A DNA stretch of 64,000 nucleotides from Alteribacter natronophilus (lineage in GTDB: Bacteria; Bacillota; Bacilli; Bacillales; Salisediminibacteriaceae): contig NZ_VCRO01000001.1 in NCBI RefSeq assembly GCF_006007885.1, forward strand, positions 372,001 to 436,000, in the 5' to 3' direction. Made by a program: the position numbers and the translations under genes. Below are positions 53,780-64,000 of the stretch, piece by piece. Each line of letters starts with the position of its first letter. Position 1 is the first letter of the stretch. The notes under the pieces are model-generated. The model saw only the letters and a list, made by a program, of their open reading frames with translations. It was not told the DNA's origin and searched no databases.

Positions 53780-53814
53780 GACGAAGACAAAAGAAAAAGC
53801 AGACACCCTTTAAT

Positions 53815-53938
53815 ACAGTCCAGAGAGGCTGGGAAGGAAACGTGTTGCACCTGCTGCCGGAGAAAATCCGGAAGTGTAAATTTTTCTGCAGATGTAAACA
53901 GATCCTCTCATCCGGTTTCCGGGCGGGAGGATTTTTTA
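53815..53938 (+). promoter_or_regulatory. PyrR-dependent attenuator 1 (upstream of pyrR)
   Basis: The PyrR-binding loop sequence AGTCCAGAGAGGCT is at 53818-53831, followed by GGGAAGG. The terminator is formed by GATCCTC and GAGGAT around an inner CCGG/CCGG stem (53901-53933), followed by six T. PyrR with UMP should favour termination, as in B. subtilis. Confidence 0.92.
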
Positions 53939-53959
53939 TACCGTCCGGAATTCAATTGA

Positions 53960-54529
<570 letters not shown>

Positions 54530-54622
54530 ACTGGTCCCGTGAGGCCAGGAAGGGGTACACTCCTCCCGCATGGATCTTTATGCGGAGTGGACGATACCTC
54601 TTTGGGCACAAAGAGGTTTTTT
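54530..54622 (+). promoter_or_regulatory. PyrR-dependent attenuator 2 (pyrR-pyrP)
   Basis: A binding-loop variant GGTCCCGTGAGGCCAG is at 54534-54549, followed by GAAGGGG. The terminator is ACCTCTTTG/CAAAGAGGT (54596-54618) with six T. Confidence 0.9.
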
Positions 54623-54650
54623 GTTTGCAGAAAAAGAGGAGGTACAGACG

Positions 54651-55985
54651 ATGAAAAACAGAGAACAGCAGACAGTAGATATCAACGAAATTCCACGGTT
54701 GGATAAATGGATTGTGTTAAGTCTTCAGCACTTATTTGCCATGTTCGGAGCAACTATTTTAGTTCCGATGCTTGTCGGGCTCGATCCGGCAGTGGCACTC
54801 GTATCAAGCGGACTTGGGACACTGGCCTACCTCGCAGTTACGCGCGGGCAGATCCCGGCCTACCTAGGCTCATCATTCGCCTTTATAATGCCGCTGATTG
54901 CCGCAATCAGCCTCGGCGGACCTGAAGGAGCGATGATCGGAAGCTTCTTCGCAGGACTGATTTACGGCATTGTGGCCCTGATCATCAAAGCGACCGGGGT
55001 CAACTGGCTTATGACGCTCCTTCCGCCAATTGTAGTCGGTCCGGTAATCGTAGTCATCGGTCTTGGACTTGCCGGAGTGGCAGTGGATATGGCCATGAAC
55101 GATCAGGGAACCGGGGAATTCAGCGGGGGACTGTTTACGGTTGCCCTCGTGACATTGGCAATTACTCTTACAGCTGCGGCATTTTTCAAAGGGTTCTTTG
55201 GGCTCATTCCGATCCTGATTGGTCTGACGGGCGGTTATACCTTCGCCTGGACTCAGGGGCTTGTGGATGTCGCACCGGTAGGGGAAGCATCCTGGATTGC
55301 CGCGCCTGATTTCCTGGTACCGTTTGTCACATATACGCCGGAACTCAACTGGGCGATTGTGCTGATTATGGCACCGATTGCTCTCGTGACACTGGCAGAA
55401 CACATCGGGGATCAGATGGTCCTGAGTAAAGTGTCGGGCAGAAACTTCATCCGGAAACCGGGTCTTCACCGTTCGATAATGGGAGACGGGGTGGCAACAT
55501 TTCTTTCCTCCCTTCTTGGAGCACCTCCAAACACCACATACGGTGAAAATATCGGCGTTGTGGCCCTCACAAGAGTTTTCAGTGTGTTCGTCATCGGCGG
55601 AGCAGCGGTTATCGCCATCATGTTCGGCTTCGTCGGGAAAGTCAGTGCTCTGATCAGTACTATCCCCGTACCGGTCATGGGCGGCGTATCGATCCTCCTC
55701 TTCGGGATCATTGCAGCGAGCGGGATGAGAATGATGGTGGACAGAAAAGTGGACTTTGGCCAGAAGCGCAACCTGATTATCGCTTCAGTCATCCTTATTC
55801 TCGGAATCGGAATCGAAGTAAACGAAGCAGCCGACTTTTCCGGCATGGCAATTGCCACAATCGCCGGGATTCTCCTCAACCTGATTCTGCCTGGCCGTGA
55901 AAAGCAGAACATCGATGAACAGGCCATGTTTGATGAAAGTGAGCAGGAGCAGCGTGAACAGAAGAAAAAAGAATCTGCGGCATAA
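54651..55985 (+). CDS. pyrP: Uracil permease (NCS2 family)
   Basis: 444 residues with about 12-14 membrane segments. The nucleobase transporter takes up uracil with protons. Signatures: LDKWIVLSLQHLFAMFGATILVP near the start, LGSSFAFI, and the substrate-site TLAEHIGDQ (about 245) and GAPPNTTYGENIG (about 287-299). ATG 54651 follows GAGGAGG; the frame extends upstream to 54570 through the attenuator. The tail is charged and cytoplasmic (EQEQREQKKKESAA). Confidence 0.95.
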   Translation: MKNREQQTVDINEIPRLDKWIVLSLQHLFAMFGATILVPMLVGLDPAVALVSSGLGTLAYLAVTRGQIPAYLGSSFAFIMPLIAAISLGGPEGAMIGSFFAGLIYGIVALIIKATGVNWLMTLLPPIVVGPVIVVIGLGLAGVAVDMAMNDQGTGEFSGGLFTVALVTLAITLTAAAFFKGFFGLIPILIGLTGGYTFAWTQGLVDVAPVGEASWIAAPDFLVPFVTYTPELNWAIVLIMAPIALVTLAEHIGDQMVLSKVSGRNFIRKPGLHRSIMGDGVATFLSSLLGAPPNTTYGENIGVVALTRVFSVFVIGGAAVIAIMFGFVGKVSALISTIPVPVMGGVSILLFGIIAASGMRMMVDRKVDFGQKRNLIIASVILILGIGIEVNEAADFSGMAIATIAGILLNLILPGREKQNIDEQAMFDESEQEQREQKKKESAA

Positions 55986-56030
55986 CCGGGGAGCGGGACT
56001 CCCCGAATGCCCGGAGTATTCATCCTTTAA

Positions 56031-56146
56031 CCAGGTCCGGAGAGGCTCGGAAGGGTAATCAGCGCACACAGTGTATGTACGGGACACCTGTATACACACG
56101 CTGTCTGCGCAGAAGCACCCCGGCCTCGGCCGGGGTGCTTTTTTGG
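56031..56146 (+). promoter_or_regulatory. PyrR-dependent attenuator 3 (pyrP-pyrB)
   Basis: The binding loop AGGTCCGGAGAGGCTCGGAAGG is split here as AGGTCCGGAGAG and GCTCGGAAGG (56034-56055). The terminator stem is AGCACCCCGGC/GCCGGGGTGCT (56113-56139), followed by six T. Confidence 0.92.
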
Positions 56147-56218
56147 GCCCGGGACCCGATCGGGATTGCGAATCTGCAGTGGGGAAAAAAATAAATATAA
56201 AGCCAGGAGGGGAACCGG

Positions 56219-57112
56219 ATGTTTCAGCTGCGCACACTGGAAGACCTGAGTGCAACAGAACTCGATACAATCCTTTATGAAGCAGGCCGTTTTGCAGCAG
56301 GAGAAATGGCGAACGAAACGATCAACGCTACAGTGGCAAACCTGTTCTTTGAACCGAGCACAAGAACGAAAGTCAGCTTCGAAAAAGCCGAGCACGAACT
56401 TGGGCTCCATATCATCAGCTTTGATGCTGCCACATCAAGCGTTACAAAAGGAGAAACGCTTTACGATACTGTTAAAACACTCGAAGCGATCGGCTGTAAC
56501 GCTGCGGTGATACGCCACCCGGAACAGAAATACTACGAACAGCTTGAAGGGGTGACGATTCCGGTAATTAATGCAGGTGACGGAGCAGGAGATCATCCGA
56601 CTCAGAGCCTGCTCGATCTGCTCACCATTCAGCAGGAATTCCTTTTCTTTCAGAATCTCACGGTCGTGATCTGCGGCGATATCCGTCACAGCAGAGTCGC
56701 CCGGACAAATGCCGGGATTCTTCGAAAGCTCGGGGCAAGAGTCCTTTTTTCCGGCCCTGCAGAATGGATGGATGACACGATCACAGAAGGAAGTTTCGTA
56801 TCAATGGATGAAGCGGTCAGAACTGCAGACGTGATGATGATGCTCAGAATCCAGACCGAGCGCCACGACGGGACGGCTGACTGGACAAAAGAGGAATATC
56901 ATGCCAGATACGGTCTTACGGAGAATAGGGAAGCAGCGATGAAACCGGGTGCGATTATTATGCATCCTGCCCCGGTAAACCGGGATGTTGAAATTGCAGA
57001 CAGACTCGTGGAATGCAGCCGGTCGAGGATTTTTAAACAGATGGCAAACGGAGTGGCCGTTCGAAAAGCCGTACTTACACATGCCCTGAAACTGAAGGAG
57101 GAAGCAAAATGA
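56219..57112 (+). CDS. pyrB: Aspartate carbamoyltransferase catalytic subunit
   Basis: 297 residues. It joins carbamoyl phosphate and aspartate, the committed step of pyrimidine synthesis. Carbamoyl-phosphate motifs FEPSTRTK (about 47-54) and HPTQSLLDL (about 124-132) are present, with [12 protein letters not shown] and [12 protein letters not shown]. No regulatory subunit gene is present, as in bacilli. AGGAGGGG precedes the ATG. Its stop overlaps the pyrC start by four bases. Confidence 0.97.
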   Translation: MFQLRTLEDLSATELDTILYEAGRFAAGEMANETINATVANLFFEPSTRTKVSFEKAEHELGLHIISFDAATSSVTKGETLYDTVKTLEAIGCNAAVIRHPEQKYYEQLEGVTIPVINAGDGAGDHPTQSLLDLLTIQQEFLFFQNLTVVICGDIRHSRVARTNAGILRKLGARVLFSGPAEWMDDTITEGSFVSMDEAVRTADVMMMLRIQTERHDGTADWTKEEYHARYGLTENREAAMKPGAIIMHPAPVNRDVEIADRLVECSRSRIFKQMANGVAVRKAVLTHALKLKEEAK

Positions 57113-58380
57113 AGACTGTATATAAAAACGCCATGCTCGTCAATTCAGAGACCACTGTCTCACTCGTCGTTAACGAAGACACAGGAACAATCGAATCCAT
57201 TACCCAGGGGGAGGTTCCCGCTGGAGACCGTACTGTTGACCTGAAAGGGATGCTTGTTACACCGGGTTTTGTGGATATTCATGTACATCTAAGAGAGCCG
57301 GGAGGAGAGGCGAAGGAAACAATCGCCACGGGAACCCATGCAGCAGCCAAAGGAGGATTTACGACAGTGGCAGCCATGCCAAACACCCGTCCGGTGCCGG
57401 ACTCCCGGGAAAATGTCAGCCGGATTCTTGAAAAAATTGATACCGATGCCCGGATCCGGGTACTTCCATACGGCTCGATTACCGTGAGGGAAGCCGGCAG
57501 GGAACTTTCGGATTTTGATGGAATTGCAGAGAGCGTACTCGCTTTTACCGACGACGGGGTGGGTGTTCAGGAAGCCGGCAGGATGTTTGAGGCAATGAAA
57601 AAAGCTGCCGGCCTGAACAAAGCTGTTGTGGCTCACTGTGAAGACAATTCCCTCATTAATGGAGGCTCTGTACATAAAGGTGAAATCTCTGAAACTCTGA
57701 ATATACCGGGGATTCCAAGCATCTGTGAATCGGTTCATATTGCAAGGGATGTCCTCCTCGCAGAAGCCGCCGGCGCCCATTATCATGTGTGTCATGTAAG
57801 TACGAAGGAAAGTGTCAGAGTGATCAGGGACGCGAAAAAAGCAGGCATACACGTAACAGCCGAGGTCACGCCGCATCACCTGGTCATGTCGGAGAATGAT
57901 ATTCCGGGCAATGATGCCAACTACAAAATGAATCCGCCTTTAAGAAGTGAGGAAGATCGCCGGGCACTGATTGAAGGACTTCTTGACGGCACGATCGATA
58001 CGATCGCGACAGACCATGCTCCCCATACAAAGGAGGAGAAATCGCAGCCAATGGAGGAATCTCCTTTTGGAATCACGGGACTGGAACTGGCTTTCCCGCT
58101 TCTTTACACGAAAATGGTGAAAACAGGACAGATGAATCTTGGCAGCCTTGTGAGCTGGCTGACTGAAAAGCCGGCCGATGTATTTCAGCTGCCGTATGGC
58201 CGGCTGAAAGAAGGAGGGCCGGCAGAATTTACGGTCATCGATCTTGAAAAAGCAAAACAGGTGGCAGAAGAGGATTTTGTTTCAAAAGGAACCAACACAC
58301 CGTTTATGGGAGAAAGACTGACCGGGTGGCCTGTACTGACGGTTTTTGACGGAAAACAGATATGGAAAGAGGGGGAATAA
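57109..58380 (+). CDS. pyrC: Dihydroorotase
   Basis: 423 residues. A zinc amidohydrolase that closes carbamoyl aspartate to dihydroorotate. Metal motifs: [10 protein letters not shown] (about 56-65), AHCEDNS (about 177), [10 protein letters not shown] (about 225-234) and the catalytic ATDHAPHT (about 301-308). The ATG overlaps the pyrB stop (ATGA), with GGAGGAAG upstream. The carA ATG starts two bases after its stop. Confidence 0.97.
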   Translation: MKTVYKNAMLVNSETTVSLVVNEDTGTIESITQGEVPAGDRTVDLKGMLVTPGFVDIHVHLREPGGEAKETIATGTHAAAKGGFTTVAAMPNTRPVPDSRENVSRILEKIDTDARIRVLPYGSITVREAGRELSDFDGIAESVLAFTDDGVGVQEAGRMFEAMKKAAGLNKAVVAHCEDNSLINGGSVHKGEISETLNIPGIPSICESVHIARDVLLAEAAGAHYHVCHVSTKESVRVIRDAKKAGIHVTAEVTPHHLVMSENDIPGNDANYKMNPPLRSEEDRRALIEGLLDGTIDTIATDHAPHTKEEKSQPMEESPFGITGLELAFPLLYTKMVKTGQMNLGSLVSWLTEKPADVFQLPYGRLKEGGPAEFTVIDLEKAKQVAEEDFVSKGTNTPFMGERLTGWPVLTVFDGKQIWKEGE

Positions 58381-58382
58381 GT

Positions 58383-59492
58383 ATGAACGCACGCTGGCTC
58401 GTACTTGAAAACGGCGAGGTATTTAAGGGCAAGGCAATTGGAAGTGAACGTTTACTTTCGGGAGAAGTGGTGTTTAATACGTCCATGACCGGCTATCAGG
58501 AAATGATGTCAGATCCATCCTACTGTGGTCAGATCCTGACACTGACTTACCCGCTGATCGGAAATTACGGCATCAACAGAGATGACTTCGAATCCATTAC
58601 GCCGTATATTAATGGACTGATTGTAAAGAAAGCATCGGTTCACCCAAGCCATTTCAGAAGCCGTTTTACTCTCCATGAGTGGCTTAAAACAAACGGAATT
58701 CCGGGTCTCACCGGCATTGATACACGTAAACTGACACGGATGATCCGGGAAAGCGGCACGATGAAAGGGGCATTCTGCGATTCGGAGGAGCTGATCGGGG
58801 AAACGGCGGAACGGCTGAAAAATACGGACTTTCCCCGCAGTCAGGTAAAACACGTTTCCACAAAAACACGCTATGTGACGCCGGCTGCAGGCAGACGCAT
58901 CGTGCTGATCGATTACGGAGCGAAGAAAGGAATCGTGAAGGATCTGAATGCATTCGGATTTGAAGTTATAGTAGTTCCTTTCAACAGTACTTCAGCAGAG
59001 GTTCTCAGCTTAAGCCCGGATGGAGTTATGCTCAGCAACGGCCCGGGAGATCCCCAGGATATTCCGGAAGCGGTGGAGACGGTCAGGGAACTTCTCGGTC
59101 ATGTACCGATCTTCGGGATCTGCCTCGGTCATCAGCTCCTTGCCCTTGCTGCAGGTGCGGGTACTGAAAAAATGCGTTTTGGACACAGAGGCGGCAACCA
59201 TCCGGTTAAAGATCTCCGTACCGGAAAAGTCGCGATTACATCGCAGAATCACGGCTATACCGTCAATCCAGTCTCGGTGGAACAGACCGACCTTGAAATT
59301 ACCCATGTTAACGTCAATGACCGGAGTGTGGAAGGACTGCGTCACACACTGGTCCCGGCATTCAGCGTCCAGTATCACCCTGAAGCCAGTCCGGGACCGG
59401 AGGATGCAAAGGATCTGTTTATGGAGTTTAAGAGAATGGTTGAGTCAAATCAGTCAGCAGTTTCAGCGAAAGAGGGGATCGTTCATGCCTAG
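58383..59492 (+). CDS. carA: Carbamoyl-phosphate synthase small subunit
   Basis: 369 residues. The glutaminase subunit supplies ammonia to CarB. The class I amidotransferase triad is seen as Cys in [12 protein letters not shown] (about 246), and His and Glu in [11 protein letters not shown] (about 330-340). ATG 58383 follows GAGGGGGA; the frame upstream overlaps pyrC. The pyr-linked copy corresponds to B. subtilis pyrAA. It overlaps carB by eight bases. Confidence 0.96.
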   Translation: MNARWLVLENGEVFKGKAIGSERLLSGEVVFNTSMTGYQEMMSDPSYCGQILTLTYPLIGNYGINRDDFESITPYINGLIVKKASVHPSHFRSRFTLHEWLKTNGIPGLTGIDTRKLTRMIRESGTMKGAFCDSEELIGETAERLKNTDFPRSQVKHVSTKTRYVTPAAGRRIVLIDYGAKKGIVKDLNAFGFEVIVVPFNSTSAEVLSLSPDGVMLSNGPGDPQDIPEAVETVRELLGHVPIFGICLGHQLLALAAGAGTEKMRFGHRGGNHPVKDLRTGKVAITSQNHGYTVNPVSVEQTDLEITHVNVNDRSVEGLRHTLVPAFSVQYHPEASPGPEDAKDLFMEFKRMVESNQSAVSAKEGIVHA

Positions 59493-62400
59493 AATCGAAG
59501 GTGTACAAAAAATTCTCGTTATTGGATCGGGTCCGATTGTAATCGGGCAGGCAGCGGAGTTTGATTATGCAGGCACCCAGGCGTGCCAGGCGCTTAAGGA
59601 AGATGGATTTGAAGTTGTCCTTATAAACTCTAACCCGGCAACGATTATGACAGACGAAGCGGTGGCGGACAGGGTCTATATTGAACCGATAACGTGTGAA
59701 TTTGTCAGCCGCATTATCCGCCAGGAACAGCCCGACGGACTGCTTGCCACACTAGGTGGACAGACAGGCCTGAACATGGCGATCGAACTTCATAACTCGG
59801 GCATTCTGGAAGAATACGGCGTCAGGCTTCTGGGAACCGATCTCGATGCGATTCAAAAAGCAGAGGATCGCGATCAGTTCCGCACCCTGATGAGGGAACT
59901 GGGCGAACCTGTTCCCCCGAGTGACATTGTTCACGATGTGGAAGGAGCGGTTGCTTTTGCCAATAAGATCGGTTATCCGGTCATCATCAGACCAGCCTAC
60001 ACCCTCGGAGGTACCGGCGGCGGAATAGCGAAAAATGAAGAAAAACTGCGCGAAATCACAGGGGCAGGACTATCATACAGTCCGGTTCACCAGTGCCTGA
60101 TTGAAAAATCAATTGCCGGATTCAAGGAAATTGAATATGAAGTGATGCGCGATGCAGACGATCAGGCGATCGTAGTCTGCAACATGGAAAACATCGATCC
60201 AGTAGGCATTCATACAGGAGATTCAATTGTAGTGGCGCCGAGTCAGACGCTTACGGACAGGGAGTATCAGATTCTTCGGAACGCCTCCCTTAAAATCATC
60301 CGCGCCCTCGGCATCGAAGGCGGCTGTAACGTGCAGATGGCACTCGATCCGCACAGTGAGGATTATTTCATTATCGAAGTGAATCCACGTGTAAGCCGCT
60401 CTTCTGCTCTGGCCTCAAAGGCCACCGGATATCCGATTGCAAAACTGAGTGCCAAAATTGCTGCCGGATTTACACTCGATGAATGCGAGAATCCAATTAC
60501 GAAAACAACGTTTGCAAGTTTTGAGCCGGCACTCGACTATGTAGTTACGAAAATCCCCCGCTGGCCGTTTGACAAGTTTGATGCAGCCAACCGCACGCTC
60601 GGTACCCAGATGAAAGCGACAGGGGAGGTGATGGCGATCGGGAGGACGCTCGAGGAAAGTCTGCTCAAAGCTGTAAGATCCACCGAAAACGGAATTGACC
60701 ATATAACGGTTCCGTACAGGGATGAACTCAGTCACGAATGGCTCAGATCACGTCTGGAAAATGCCGACGATGAACGTCTGTTTCTTCTTGCAGAAGCCGT
60801 GCGCCTCGGTTACTCAACCGAAGAGCTTCACCGGATGACAAAAGTGGATATGTTCTACCTTGAAACGCTTCGGACGATTGTGGAAATGGAGGAGGAGCTT
60901 AAACGACGTCCTTTTGACATGGATCTGCTCCGTGATGCAAAGGAGATGGGCTTTTCCGATCAGACGATTGCCCCGCTCTGGGAGACAGATGAACGGGAAG
61001 TGGAGAACGCAAGGCTTGAAGGGGGAATTGAGCCGGTTTTTAAAATGGTCGATACGTGCGCCGCGGAATTTTCCTCTCATACTCCCTACTACTACAGCAC
61101 GTATGAAGAAGAAAATGAATCGGCTGCCGGAAACCGGCCATCCATTCTGGTACTGGGCTCCGGACCGATCCGAATCGGCCAGGGGATCGAATTCGACTAC
61201 GCCACCGTGCATACGGTCAAGGCGATTCAGGAAGCAGGTTATGAAGCGATCATCATTAATAACAATCCTGAAACTGTCTCCACAGACTTCAGCATTTCCG
61301 ACAAGCTCTACTTCGAGCCACTGACAGTGGAGGACGTGATGAATGTGGTCAGAGTGGAGAACCCGGTCGGCGTCATTGTACAGTTCGGCGGACAGACAGC
61401 GATCAATCTCGCAGAAGGTCTGACAGAACGGGGAGTGAAAGTACTCGGTACATCACTTGAAAACATGGATAAAGCAGAAGACCGTGATCACTTTGAACAG
61501 CTTATGACAAGCCTTGGGATTCCGCAGCCGGACGGAAAAACGGCCACGAGCGTGAACGAAGCGCTGGTAATCGCAAAAAATATCGGCTTTCCTGTACTTG
61601 TCCGGCCATCCTACGTTCTTGGGGGACGGGCGATGGAAATCGTCTACCAGGAGCGGGACCTGCTTCGATATATGGAGCGCGCTGTAAAAGTCAATGAAAA
61701 GCACCCGGTTCTCATTGACCGCTATCTTCAGGGGAAAGAGCTGGAAGTAGATGCCATTTCCGACGGGGAAACAGTGGTGATCCCGGGTATTATGGAACAC
61801 ATTGAGCGGGCAGGCGTCCATTCCGGCGATTCCATTGCCGTCTACCCGCCGCAGCAGCTCTCCCATGAACTTAAAGAGAGGCTCACGGACTATACAATGC
61901 GAATCGCAAAAGGACTGAACATTGTCGGCCTGTTAAACATCCAGTTTGTCCTGTGCGATGATGACATTTTTGTACTGGAAGTAAACCCCAGATCCAGCCG
62001 CACAGTCCCGTTTCTGAGCAAAATTACAGGTGTGAACATGGCAAACCTTGCGACGAGAGCCATTCTCGGGGAACGGCTTGCAGAAATCGGCTATACCAGT
62101 GGACGTTTGCCTGAAGCAGGGCAGGTATGTGTGAAGGTGCCGGTATTCAGTTTTGCAAAACTGAGAAGTGTGGATATTACACTGGGGCCGGAGATGAAGT
62201 CGACGGGTGAAGTGATGGGCAAGGACGACACCCTTGAAAAAGCGCTCTACAAAGGGCTGGTCGCTTCGGGTATGAAAATTCCGACCTACGGTTCCGTTCT
62301 GTTCACGGTGGCCGATAAGGATAAATCGGACATGATGAACCTGGTAAGACGCTTTCACAGAATCGGCTACCGTATTCTTGCCACAGGCGGTACTGCGGAA

Positions 62401-62687
62401 AAGATTAAGGAAGAGAACATTCCGGTTACCGTCATCTCGAAAATCGGCGGCGAGAAACCGACCATGCTCGATACGATCAGGGAAGGAAAAACCCAGTTTG
62501 TTATCAATACACTCACAAAAGGTAAACAGCCGGCCCGAGACGGATTCCGGATCAGAAGGGAAGCGGTTGAAAACGGCATCGTCTGCCTGACGAGTATGGA
62601 TACAGCAGAAGCACTGGTCAGCGTTCTTGAAATGATGAGCTTCTCCACTGAAGCGATGGGCAGGACAAAAAGGGAGGCGGTTTTACG

Positions 62688-62691
<4 letters not shown>
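59485..62691 (+). CDS. carB: Carbamoyl-phosphate synthase large subunit
   Basis: 1068 residues. Two homologous ATP-grasp halves (about 1-400 and 550-935) begin [21 protein letters not shown] and [20 protein letters not shown]. The first makes carboxyphosphate, the second phosphorylates carbamate. A C-terminal MGS-like domain (about 936-1068, [17 protein letters not shown]) would bind UMP or other effectors. ATG 59485 lies within carA and has GAGGGGATC upstream. Corresponds to pyrAB. Confidence 0.97.

Positions 62692-64000
<1,309 letters not shown>

Overview
The window is a chromosomal core region of a spore-forming member of the Bacillaceae. The gene order closely follows Bacillus subtilis from ylbB through ylbQ, bshC, the mra/dcw cell-wall and division cluster, spoIIGA-sigE-sigG, the ylm genes, ileS-lspA-rluD and the pyr operon. 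Sporulation genes (spoVD, spoVE, spoIIGA, sigE, sigG, rsfA, ylbJ) place it among endospore formers. BshC points to bacillithiol users. Moderate GC and acid-rich extracytoplasmic linkers fit a salt- or alkali-adapted bacillus, but the genus is not certain. I see no tRNA, rRNA, CRISPR array, prophage or transposase gene.

Layout. (1) 1-16.5 kb: ylb region with an Asp23-like fragment, YugN-like protein, CBS and CAP proteins, YlbD, YlbE, then a three-gene cassette absent from the B. subtilis order (XPB-type helicase, an uncharacterised partner and the UV-damage endonuclease UvsE, 4197-8205), then ricF, ylbG, the ylbH leader RNA, rsmD, coaD, ylbJ, ylbK, ylbL, tmcAL, ylbN and rpmF. (2) 16.6-22 kb: a crotonase-family protein, rsfA, a GNAT protein, panE, a DUF3397 protein and bshC. 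(3) 22.3-41 kb: mraZ (with MraZ-box arrays), rsmH, ftsL, pbpB, spoVD, murE, a degenerate MurF-like protein, mraY, murD, spoVE, then a 760-base gene-free gap where murG and murB are expected, then divIB, two DUF881 genes, sbp, ftsA and ftsZ. (4) 41-48.2 kb: spoIIGA-sigE-sigG, ylmC, ylmD, ylmE, sepF, ylmG, ylmH and a divIVA that is out of frame at a run of seven A. ylmA, expected after sigG, is absent. (5) 48.2-53.8 kb: T-box-controlled ileS, a DksA-like gene, lspA and rluD. (6) 53.8-64 kb: pyrR-pyrP-pyrB-pyrC-carA-carB-pyrK-pyrD with three PyrR attenuators; pyrD runs off the end.

The functional threads are peptidoglycan precursor synthesis and septation (mraZ to ftsZ, sepF, divIVA), sporulation sigma-factor control, pyrimidine synthesis, and an apparent UV-lesion repair cassette. 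A family of short transposase-less repeats with inverted ends (about 2.9, 9.2, 35.0 and 46.7 kb) occupies the otherwise empty intergenic spaces.

Most promising leads: the XPB-partner-UvsE cassette; the divIVA frame break at a classical minus-1 slippery heptamer; the MurF-like protein that has lost its ATP-binding loop; the missing murG/murB with a structured element in the gap; and the MraZ-box arrays.
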